NCBI GenBank assembly: GCA_027924645.1
Contig: BSBN01000763.1
Coordinates: 1,984,001 to 2,048,000 of the forward strand
Source: Cunninghamia lanceolata
Lineage: Eukaryota; Streptophyta; Pinopsida; Cupressales; Cupressaceae
Length of the DNA: 64,000 nt
Direction: 5' to 3'
Shown: positions 55,548 through 64,000 of the stretch, piece by piece
Numbering within the stretch: the stretch's first letter is position 1
Layout: each line of letters begins with the position of its first letter
The notes under the pieces: model-generated
Databases searched by the model: none
What the model was told of the DNA's origin: nothing
What the model saw: the letters and a program-made list of their open reading frames with translations, nothing else
Program-made: the position numbers and the translations under genes

Positions 55548-55590
55548 TAAGTTCCTCTAAAAAGAGCTTAACTGCTTGAGGAGATCCAGG

Positions 55591-56500
55591 ATGTCATCCT
55601 ACAAGAAGGATAGTTTGAAGTTTGATGGAACCAATTTTAATCTTTGGAAAAGTTGCATGAAATGTCACTTACAATGTATGGGAATGTAGTACTGGACCAT
55701 GGCTTCAACAAAGTATATTCCTCCATAGAATGGCCTGAAAACCACAAATAAAATCACAGATGCTAAAAACAATCTGTGGACTAAAGAGGCTCTTCTAAGT
55801 GCCTTGTTTGATTTAGAGCTAACAAATATTGTTGACCTAGAAACTGCTTTTGAGATTTTGGAAAAACTAGAACTTCTGCATGAAGGAGACAAGTATGTTA
55901 AATGTGCAAGGCTACAGAGTTCGAAAGGAAAATTTGTAAATCTGAAGATGAGAGAAGATGAAAATATTACTACTTTTATGCTAAGAGTAAATGAACTTAT
56001 TTGTGGCATTAGATGTGCTGGTGGAGTCTTGGATGAAGATGAGATTGTTGGCAAAGTTCTCAGATCCCTTCCTGCTTCTTATAAATACAAGGTTTCTGCC
56101 ATTGAAGAATTCAGAGCCCATTCAGGTGTCACAAGAGATCAACTAGTTGGTAAATTGGCTACATTTGAATTGAATCTACATTCAAAGCCAGTGTCTCTGT
56201 AAAAGGTAAACAAAGGTTTGATTTGGGAGAAAACTCTTCAAGGAAACTATCATGGTATGAAAAAGCAAGAAAAGACCTGGAAGAAGAAGAAGCAGAAACT
56301 GCTCAACTTGAAGCCCTTATTGCAAAAAGACTACCAAGAGGATCCAGTATGTATGAAGGGAAATTGCCTTTTAAGTGTTTTAACTACAATAAGATTGGTC
56401 ATTTTGCCTCAAAGTGTCCAGAAAGATTTTCAAGAACAAATCCTAATAGATCAAGGTTCCAAAAGAATTGTTACTATGTTCATGAAGAGGATGATGATGA
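55591..56500 (+). pseudogene. Element F gag
   Basis: Starts MSSYKKDSLKFDGTNFNLW at 55591. Core segments include TAFEILEKLELLHEGDKYV, NITTFMLRVNELICGIRC and KVLRSLPASYKYKVSAIEEF. Stops occur near 55687 and 55726, and a frameshift near 56205. The zinc knuckle KCFNYNKIGHFASKCPE has Tyr for the second Cys. The same gene in D has lost two cysteines. Confidence 0.87.
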
Positions 56501-56864
56501 AGGAGGAACAAATGACGAATCAAAAATAGGAAACAAATCCGAAAGTGATTGGGTATTTGTTGCCATCAAGGAAGAAGATCCAATGCCCTCTGAATCTGTC
56601 AATCATAAAGTTGTAGAAAGGGCTCTGGCTGCCCAAGTTAAAGAAAACGATGATTGGGTCATTGATAGTGGATGCTCTCACCATATGATAGGTGACAAAA
56701 ATAAGTTCATAGATTTGGAAAGATATGGAGGAATAGTAAAGTTTGGTGATAATTCTGCTGGTAGAATCATAGGTAGGGGAACTATTTCTTTTGATGGAAA
56801 AAATAAAACTGGTAATGTATTGTATGTTGAAGGATTGAAGCACAATCTTCTCAGTGTTGGATAG
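56501..56864 (+). pseudogene. Element F protease
   Basis: WVIDSGCSHHMIGDKNKF keeps the DSG site with the usual Copia Cys. GRIIGRGTISFDGKNKTG and NVLYVEGLKHNLLSVG follow. It ends at TAG 56862-56864, homologous to the TAG at 15365 in D. Confidence 0.87.
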
Positions 56865-57974
56865 TTGGTGGACAAAGGCTATGATCTGTGATTCAAGAAT
56901 GGAAAATGCAAGATCTTTGAAAGTTTCAGAACAAAGATTGCATCCGGTACTCAAACAAAAGGTAATATCATCCATTTAGTTGGTACTGGTAAAAGTTGTC
57001 TATTTTTGCAAATTGATCAGAGTTGGCTATGACATATGAGGATGTGTCATGTGAATTTTGATAATATCATCAAGATAAGCAACACTCAGGTTGTAAGAGA
57101 TCTTCCAAAATTGGTGAAACCTACAAATAGTTTGTGCAAAGAATGTCAGTTGGGGAAACAAAGCAGAGTCTCATTCAAAAGCAAGGAACAATCTTCTACC
57201 ATTTTATTGGACTTAGTTCATACTGATCTATGTGGTCCGACAAGAATAAGGAGTGTGCAAGGTGATAGATATTTCATGTTATTAATTGATGACCGTTTTC
57301 GGATGATGTGGGTTACTTTTCTGAAGGAGAAATCATAAGCTCTTGAGAAATTCAAAATATTCATGGCTATGGTAGAGAATGAAGCCGGATTAAAATTAAA
57401 ATGTCTAAGGTCTGATAGAGGTGGAGAATTCACATCCGGTGAGTTCATAGAATTCTATGAGAAACATGGAATAAAGAGACAGTTGTCTGCTCCTAGGACT
57501 CCACAACAAAATGGAGTAGTGGAGAGAAAGAACTGGTCCATCTAGGAAGCATCTAGGACCATGATGATGGAAGCAAATGTTCCTCAGATCTATTGGAAAG
57601 AAGCTGTAAGCACTGCAGTCTATACTCTCAATCAAGTATAAATCAAAAGCAATACTGGTAAGACTTCTTATGAACTTTGGTTTGGCATCACTCCCATAGT
57701 GAGGTATTTTAGAGTTTTTAGTAGTAAATGTTACATTAAGAGGGATGAATATTTAAGCAAATTTGATGCTAGAAGTGATGAAGGAATATTCTTGGGCTAT
57801 TCTACTCAAAGAAAAGCATACCGGTGCTCTAACAAGAGTCTGAGAAAGATTATAGAAAGTACAAATGTGAAGGTTGATGAAGCAATTGAAAAACCCTCAA
57901 AGTTTTATGAATATGATGAAGATGATCAGAATGGTGTTCTAATTCAAGAAGCCCAAGCCCCCTCTAAAATTTAG
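56865..57974 (+). pseudogene. Element F integrase
   Basis: The pre-integrase region (MCHVNFDNIIKIS, LCKECQLGKQSRVSFKSKE) leads to the core VHTDLCGPTRIRS (Asp), CLRSDRGGEFTSGEF (Asp) and RTPQQNGVVERKN (Glu), triad intact. TSYELWFGITPIVRYFRVF and SDEGIFLGYSTQRKAYRC follow. Stops lie near 57337, 57543 and 57640; the frame is constant from the protease to 57974. Confidence 0.9.
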
Positions 57975-57999
57975 ATTCAATCTGATCCTGTAAATCAGG

Positions 58000-59430
58000 A
58001 AGAAGAGATAAGTTTAAATGAGCTTGTTGAAGAATCAGAAGTACTAGAAACTCCCAAAGTTTCTAGGTATGTGAGACTGAATCACTCTGAAGATCAGATC
58101 ATAGGTGATAAAAGCAAAGGTGTATTGTCTGATTTCAAAGATTTCAAGAAAAATGATTGCTCAATATTTAAAAGAGTATTGTTTGATTTCAAAGATTGAA
58201 CCTAAGATAGTGAATGAAGCTTGCAATGATGATAACTAGACTAAAGCAATGGAGGAAGAACTGATGCAAATTGAGAAAAATCACACTTGGGATCTTGTTC
58301 CTAGACCTATAAACAAGAATGTGATTGGAACCAAATGGGTCTTCTGGAATAAACTAAATGAAGTTGGTGAAGTAATCAGAAATAAAGCCAGATTGGTCTA
58401 CAAGGGTTACTCTCAAATAAAAGGAGTTGATTTTGAAGAAACTTTTGCTCTGGTGGCAAGAATTGAAGCAGTCAGATTATTTCTTGCTTTTATTGCTTTC
58501 AAAAGAGTATTGTCTGATTTCTCAAACAAGAAAAATGATTGCTCAATATTTAAAAGAGTATTGTCTGATTTCAAAGATTGAACCTAAGATAGTGAATGAA
58601 GCTTGTAATGATGATAACTAGACTAAAGCAATGGAGGAAGAACTGATGCAAATTGAGAAAAATCACACTTGGGATCTTGTTCCCAGACCTATAAACAAGA
58701 ATGTGATTGGAACCAAATGGGTCTTCTAGAATAAACTAAATGAAGTTGGTGAAGTAATCAGAAATAAAGCCAGATTGGTCTACAAGGGTTACTCTCAAAT
58801 AAAAGGAGTTGATTTTGAAGAAACTTTTGCTCTGGTGGCAAGAATTGAAGCAGTCAGATTATTTCTTGCTTTTATTGCTTTCAAGGACTTCAAAGTATAT
58901 CAGATGGATGTCAAGTCTACCTTTCTGAATGGAGACTTGGAAGAATAAGTATAGATTGAGCAACCAGATGGATTTCAATTGTCTGATCATGGTGATATGG
59001 TCTACAAGTTGAAGAAAGCATTGTATGGAATGAAGCAAGCCCCAAGAGGCTGGTATGAAAGATTGGATAAGCATTTTTTGAAGATTGGTTTCAACAAAGG
59101 TATTGCTGATAGTAATTTGTATTTCAAAATTGATCATGAAAACATTTTGATTGTTGAAGTGTTTGTTGATGATATCATTTTTGGAGGAAGAGATAATATG
59201 TACAAAACTTTTACAAATGAAATGAAAAGTGAATTTTAGATGTCCATGCTTGGGGAAATGAATTTCTTTTTGGGTCTACAAATCACTCAAAAAAAGAAAG
59301 GAATCTTCATTTCTCAGACCAAATATGTGAAAGAATTATTGAAAAAATTTGGGATGGAAGACTCAAAGCAAATGAATACTCCCATAAATTAAGCAAAGAT
59401 GATGACTCTCCTAAGGCAGATCAGAAAATG
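58000..59430 (+). pseudogene. Element F reverse transcriptase, partly duplicated
   Basis: The N-terminal RT ([56 protein letters not shown]) is present twice because of a 382-bp tandem duplication. The second copy continues normally into [38 protein letters not shown] and the catalytic [10 protein letters not shown] (intact). The duplication adds one base to the frame, and another frame change lies near 59385 (a short deletion relative to D). Confidence 0.88.
58125..58888 (+). repeat. 382-bp tandem duplication inside F pol
   Basis: AACCTAAGATAGTGAATGAA occurs at 58199 and again 382 bp later at 58581, with collinear flanks that differ at only a few bases. The junction lies in AAAAGAGTATTGTCTGATTT, a phrase that also occurs as a short internal repeat. 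Confidence 0.9.
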
Positions 59431-60100
59431 TACAGGTCAATGATTGGAGGACTATTATATCTCACTCAAACTAGACCTGACATCATGAATGCTGTTGGTC
59501 TTGTTGCCAGATTCCAAGATGATCCTAGAGAATCTCATGTTATGGCAATCAAGAGGATTTTTAGATATCTAAAAGGGACAGTTGAGTATGGATTGTGGTA
59601 TCCCAGAGATCATGATTTTTCTCTTCATGCATATACAGATGCGGATTGGGCAGGGGATGTGGATGACTGGAAGAGTACCAGTGGTGGAGCATTCTTTTTG
59701 GGGAAGAGATTGGTTTCTTGGCTAAGCGAGAAACAAGAGGCAATATCTCTGTCCACTGCTAAAGCATAATATATTGCAGCAGTAGGTAGTTGCACTCAAG
59801 TTTTGTAGATGAAGTAAATGCTAAGAGACATAAGAGTGGAGTATGAGGAGCCTATCACAATCTTATGTGATAATTCAAGTGCAATAAATATATCTAAGAA
59901 TCTGGTGTTGCATTCAAAGACTAAACATATATCCATCAAATTTCACTTTTTGAGAGAGCAAGTGAACAAGAATGAAGTCAGATTGGAGTTTATGCCTTCC
60001 AAGGATTAGATTGTAGATGTCCTTGCCAAACCTCTACCTAAGGACTCTTTTGAGTATCTCAGGGAGAAGTTAGGGGTTATTACCCCTCCGGTGATGAACT
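59431..60100 (+). pseudogene. Element F RNase H
   Basis: SMIGGLLYLTQTRPDIMNAV precedes HAYTDADWAGDVDDWKSTSG (Asp), LSEKQEAISLSTAKA (Glu) then a stop and YIAAVGSCTQVL, ILCDNSSAINISKN (Asp) and KTKHISIKFHFLREQV, ending ITPPVMN. Stops at 59767-59769 and 59815-59817 coincide with stops in D; others are near 59806 and 60007. Confidence 0.88.
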
Positions 60101-60436
60101 AAGGTGCACTGATGTGCATCAGTCTGGTGGATATCACAGTCATATCTTGTGGTCTAGATTGATGATGGGAAGCTGCTACTCAAGGGGAGCAGCTGGTATG
60201 ATTCTGAAGTGGTGGAGTTGCAAGTATGTGCCCTTTTCCATTGATGTCAAAGGGGGAGAGAAGACATGTGAAAAACAAAAGTGGTTGCTGATCAAAGGGG
60301 GAGCAATAAAGGAAGAGAAGACATGTGAATGGTTGTTGGTGATAGGGGGAGTTGTGTCTGTAAAGAAAAGTTCTTGTCTTGATGGTTAAAATAGTTTTTC
60401 ACATCATATGTTGCCATCAATGACAAAGGGGGAGAT
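60101..60436 (+). other. Element F 3' untranslated region with two polypurine tracts
   Basis: 60219-60259 contains GCAAGTATGTGCCC, then CCATTGATGTCAA and AGGGGGAGAG, a miniature LTR start fused to a purine tract, as in D. The true tract AAAGGGGGAGA is at 60425-60435, preceded by GCCATCAATGAC. Further purine runs lie between them. Confidence 0.75.
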
Positions 60437-61770
60437 TGTTGCAAGTATGGGCCTAACCGGTGTTGTCATTGATGACAACATACTCCTATTGCATTGATGA
60501 TAAGGATTGGATGAGCTGTATGTTGAGGATATTGAGAAAATTAGTTCTAATCAGGAACATAGAAGAACAGTGAAGACAGTGAACTAAAGATCCTAGCTAA
60601 GTTTAAGTTCAGAAGATATGGTTCAAAGGGTTTGTAGATATATGTCTTAAGATGATCCAACAAAGATTTCAGAGGTCCACATGATCATATGAAGAAGTTG
60701 TGGCTGCTCAAGTAAAACTGGTTCTGACAGGTGTTCAGAAGTGAGAGTGACACAGATAGGTCCGGTGAGATCCAGAATTGCAATATCCTATTCTACGGAT
60801 TTGGTGGAATGTTTAGGAAGTCCATGTGAAGTTACAACTCAAATGATTTGTGATCTAAAGGTCCACAAGCATCTATTCTATTGTGATAGTGATGACAGAC
60901 TATGTTCTTGAGGTTCCGGATGAAGTTGATAAGGACTTCAGTAAGCATATGTAGTGTGGATGTTCTTAGTGATTCAGGCAATCTTGCGGAGGTCTTTGGA
61001 TCATGTCCAGTTCGTGTTGGTGATCCACATTCAAGATTGAGCTAGAAATTGAGAAATTAATTCTAGATGATGGTGTTCTTCCTAACTCTGGCTGACCGAA
61101 TGAGTTACACATCCTGCGGATGATCTTGAAGATGTTATGTGAAGATTGGCGTGTTCCTAGAAGAAGATTGAAGTCTCAAATCTATGTGGCCGATAGTGTG
61201 TTGTTCCCTGTGAAGTCTTTTGTACTAAGTCATATTGTATTTTCTCTGTTATGTATGTCAACTTGGATGATAATTCCTAAGTTGATGTCTTGTATAAATA
61301 AGGAGTTATGATGTCATTTCAAAGTGTGTCTTGTAGAGATGAGAGTGTGGTAGTGAAGAGAAGAGCTAAAAGCAGAGCAGAAGTATTGGGCTTAAATGGA
61401 ACTGAATCAAGCATGGTGAAGATGCTATTCTCTAGGTCAAGTATGTGATACAGTGAGCCTCTTGTGAGCAGTGTGCTCGGGCAGTGAGCCCTAATTGGCA
61501 TGTGCCATTTTGTTCTTTCTATTCTTCTAACAGAGAATACAATCTTGGGTTAATCACCCTGTGCTTTTTCCCTTAATCAGGTTTTCCATGTCAAAATCTT
61601 GGTGTCTTATGTGTTGATGTGTTTCTGCTCTTGATCTAATGCATTATGTTTCATGATTGATTTATTATTTTGCTATTGACCTATAAAGTGGACTTAAGTG
61701 TTTAATTTGGAAGAAAGTTTTAGACAACTAATTCACCCCTCCCTCTCAGTTATCTATCCTGAATCTAACA
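60437..61770 (+). repeat. Element F 3' LTR (1334 bp)
   Basis: Starts TGTTGCAAGTATGGGCC and ends GAATCTAACA. It lacks about 35 bp of the AGTGTGTCTCTTGTAGG repeat region present in the 5' LTR (around 61450). TATAAATA is at 61293-61300. The U5 stem-loop arms are mutated (GACAACTAA / TCAGTTATC). Confidence 0.92.
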
Positions 61771-62147
61771 AAAAATAGGATGTGAGTGGGAATCAAATAA
61801 TTTAAATGATAAAATTATTTAAATCATGAGAGACATGTGTAGGATAAGCCTAATTTAAATAATAAATTATTTAAATTAGTTCTTCATGTGAAGAGTTGTA
61901 GTCATGTGACAGATGTTGTAATGTGGTAAAAGTGAGGGATGAGGGATTAATATTTAATTTGAATTGTTTTGAGAGATGTGAAGGGGAATTAATTAAATAA
62001 AGGGCTTTATTTAATTAATTGGAAAGGTGATCAAGTAAAATTTATAAGTGGGATAATGTAATGACCTAGGGTAAATATTACAAGATGTCTTACAAGGTCA
62101 TGTATGACTAGGTAATATTATGACATGGACAATTTTGGGTGTCTACA

Positions 62148-62161
62148 TTTTTCCCCTCTTT
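62148..62161 (-). other. J polypurine tract
   Basis: Minus-strand AAAGAGGGGAAAAA directly before TGTAGACACCC. It sets the orientation of J and places its internal region to the right. Confidence 0.7.
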
Positions 62162-62699
62162 GAGATGATGTTTGAGATGATGAGATTTATGTTGAGTAAC
62201 ATCATTTCAAAGAAGCTAAGGTATGGATAGAGGAAAATGATGGTATGGTGTAAAGATAGGATGATGATGGAAAGATAGGACGAGGAATGTAAAGATAGGA
62301 TGATGATGGAAAGATAGGATAAGGATGCCCCCTTGAGAGGATAGGCGGGTTGGACAAACACGGGGAGGCTCTCGAAATGAAATATATTGGTCAAGAAATA
62401 AAGATAAGGGAATGTATAGAAGAAATGAATGACGCGTTATGCTGCAATGAAAGTGAGCAACCATGATGTTTGATATAGCACTAGACATTATGCACCAAGG
62501 TATAAGGACTAAGGTGACAATGTGTCTCATGCCCCAGCATAATACAACCTTGTCTAAGTACAAGATATAAATATTACTTAGGAGTGATTTGGATTTGATG
62601 CAAATGCAAGATAAAAATGATAACACACACAAGAAAGCAAGCATGCATGCACAAATGATACAAAAGCAAACAAAGTATTGCCCCTATCAAGCCATAAAC

Positions 62700-63550
62700 C
62701 ATTGATTAATTGATTGATTGATGATGATGTTAGTGTTGTCATTGCAGGGAACAATATATCCCTAGATCAACACAATGATGATTGATTAATTGATTGGGTT
62801 TACAACAAGGCTAGGATCAAGACCATTGATTGCAATTGGATAATTTGACAAGATTGATTAACTTGGTTGGTATGGTTTTAAGGATTGATTTACATTTGGA
62901 TTTATTGCTTGAATTGATTTGATGATGATTGGATTGATTTGATTGAACAATGGAATTGATTGATGAAGAAATGATTTAATTTGATGATAATGATTGGATT
63001 GATTAGAAGAATGGATTTTAAGAAGAGGTTTGATTGATTTGATTGGAAGAATTGATTGATTTGAAGAATGGATTTGATTAGAAGAAGTAATGTGATTTGA
63101 TTTGAAGAAATGATGTGATTTGATTTGAAGAAGTGATTTGATTGGAATGAAGTGATGATTGATTGGATTTTAGGTGTGGGAGATAGATGATATTATAAAT
63201 GAGATGGATAAAGATGATTGGCAAAGATTAGAAGGATGAAAGATGGAAATGGGCTATTGCCTATGTCTAAATCTGGGTACTTCCTTCGTATCCCATATTG
63301 CCTACATACCCTCTATCCATGGGATCAAGGCACTTAACGATAGAGGTAAGATGTAGTTTTGATTTGTGTTTTATTGGTGGTGGTGATGAAGGTGGATGGA
63401 TTGATTGGATGTTTGATGATATATGATTTTATTGATGGATGATATGGATTAGATTGATGTGATTTTGATTGATTGATAGATTGGCTTGATTTGATTTGAT
63501 GATTTGATTGGATTTGATGTGATGGATTGTTTGATGATATGATTGATCTT
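62700..63550. repeat. Degenerate GATT/GATTTGATT low-complexity tract
   Basis: GATTGATT, GATTTGATT and GATGATTGG phrases are repeated dozens of times without a fixed period. Confidence 0.85.
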
Positions 63551-63599
63551 ATTGCTTGGATTTTTTGTGTTGGATATTTGATTTTTTTTTTTTGGTTTT

Positions 63600-63745
63600 T
63601 TGGAAACATTTGATTTTTTTGTATTTTTTGAGTGTTTTGATTTTTTTGGATTTTTGGAATGTTTTGATTTTTTTGGATTTTTGGAATGTTTTGATTTTTT
63701 TGGATTTTTGAAATGTTTTGATTTTTTGGATTTTAGAAATGTTTT
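63600..63745. repeat. Tandem repeat, 28-29 bp unit
   Basis: TTGGAATGTTTTGATTTTTT-type units in a row, with minor length changes in the T runs. Confidence 0.85.
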
Positions 63746-64000
63746 GGGATGGTATTAGACGACAATTTGGGTAGCCTTTGTGCTAGATACCAATGACAAG
63801 GGGGAACCAAGTCTAGGTGCAAGGATTAAGGTAGGATTGGATAAATGGATGCATGTGATAGGATGTAAGATGGAAGACTCATGATAAAAGGATTGATAAA
63901 AGGATGTGTGATAGTAAATGAAATGGATGTGTGCATCATAAGGGGGGAGGATGTGATCTCCAAAGACTATGTCGCATAGGAATAACATGCCCCGTTCTAG

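Larger units (their letters stand above)
54166..61770 (+). mobile_element. Element F: Ty1/Copia retrotransposon inserted in J
   Basis: 5' LTR 54166-55533, iMet-type primer-binding site, gag, protease, integrase, RT with an internal 382-bp tandem duplication, RNase H, polypurine tract and 3' LTR 60437-61770. It is a relative of D by protein and by 3' untranslated structure, with clearly different LTRs. Several frameshifts and many stops make it non-functional. Confidence 0.93.
53700..62147 (-). mobile_element. J: minus-strand LTR split by element F
   Basis: On the minus strand a polypurine tract AAAGAGGGGAAAAA (62148-62161) precedes TGTAGACACCC, a canonical LTR start at 62147. The LTR continues leftward to F, resumes at 54160 and has a TATA box (TATAAAT, plus-strand 53951-53957). 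Its end near 53700 is approximate. Without F it is about 0.8-0.9 kb. It is related to the left-edge LTR (1-930), which lies on the opposite strand. Confidence 0.7.
62162..64000 (-). other. J internal 3' region, noncoding, GATT-rich
   Basis: No coding motif on either strand. 62700-63550 is dominated by degenerate GATTGATTTGATT repeats. 63600-63745 has about five copies of a 28-29 bp unit (TTTGGAATGTTTTGATTTTT). Short ORFs here are low complexity. The rest of J lies beyond the window. Confidence 0.55.

Noticed and set aside
62143..62644. Minus-strand hydrophobic ORFs next to J
   Set aside because: They run across the polypurine tract and LTR start region with repeated SLHHH-type low-complexity text; no motif.
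63334..63609. Minus-strand ORF rich in Ser, Asn, Gln and Ile
   Set aside because: Pure translation of the GATT repeat tract.
1..64000. Host genes, tRNA genes, rRNA, CRISPR arrays
   Set aside because: No exon series, cloverleaf, ribosomal sequence or regular spacer array was seen; the iMet-like strings are primer-binding sites only.

Overview
The window is plant nuclear DNA made almost entirely of nested, decayed LTR retrotransposons. No host gene, tRNA, rRNA or CRISPR array could be supported. Two features suggest a large, repeat-rich seed plant, possibly a conifer or other gymnosperm: both Ty3/Gypsy and Ty1/Copia families are present with long (1.0-1.8 kb) LTRs, and old copies are kept rather than purged. 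The species is an inference. Nearly every coding region carries nonsense codons and frameshifts, many explainable as C-to-T changes at CAG, CAA, CGA or TGG codons.

Layout from left to right. 1-930: part of an LTR (plus strand) rich in AATTAAATAAA palindromes. 1012-10370: element C, a Tat/Athila-like Gypsy element with gag, protease, an extra RNase H placed before the reverse transcriptase, RT-RNase H, integrase, and a long 3' region holding an unrelated small ORF. 10371-24985: element A, a non-autonomous Gypsy-like element whose 5' LTR is cut at 10370. Its protease-like ORF is split by element D (12484-21526, Copia, target site duplication ATAGA). The 3' LTR of D was in turn hit by a solo LTR (19802-21222, duplication TAGTT). 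26698-35010: element E, a minus-strand Gypsy chromovirus with a chromodomain and duplication AAAAC. 35911-48972: element B, the same family as A, with gag but no visible polymerase. Its 5' LTR is interrupted by insertion H (37065-42759), which carries a long minus-strand ORF of unknown function. 49422-50486: Copia solo LTR G (duplication CAAGA). 52612-53069: another LTR-like unit. About 53700-62147: a minus-strand LTR (J) related to the left-edge LTR, split by Copia element F (54166-61770, duplication AAAAA). 62148-64000: noncoding internal DNA of J with GATT-type low-complexity repeats.

The nesting gives relative ages: A before D before the solo LTR in D; B before H; J before F; and probably A before C. 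A and B look like different deletion derivatives of one family and would have needed enzymes from elsewhere.

The most interesting non-coding signals are four. (1) A 26-nt palindromic motif occurs three times per A/B LTR, with copies 2 and 3 always exactly 112 nt apart. (2) A U5-end stem-loop in Copia elements D, F and G shows a compensatory base-pair change. (3) D and F carry a duplicated polypurine tract with a miniature copy of the LTR start. (4) D and F share three premature stops at homologous positions. All ages, domains and families are read by eye; no alignment or database search was run.
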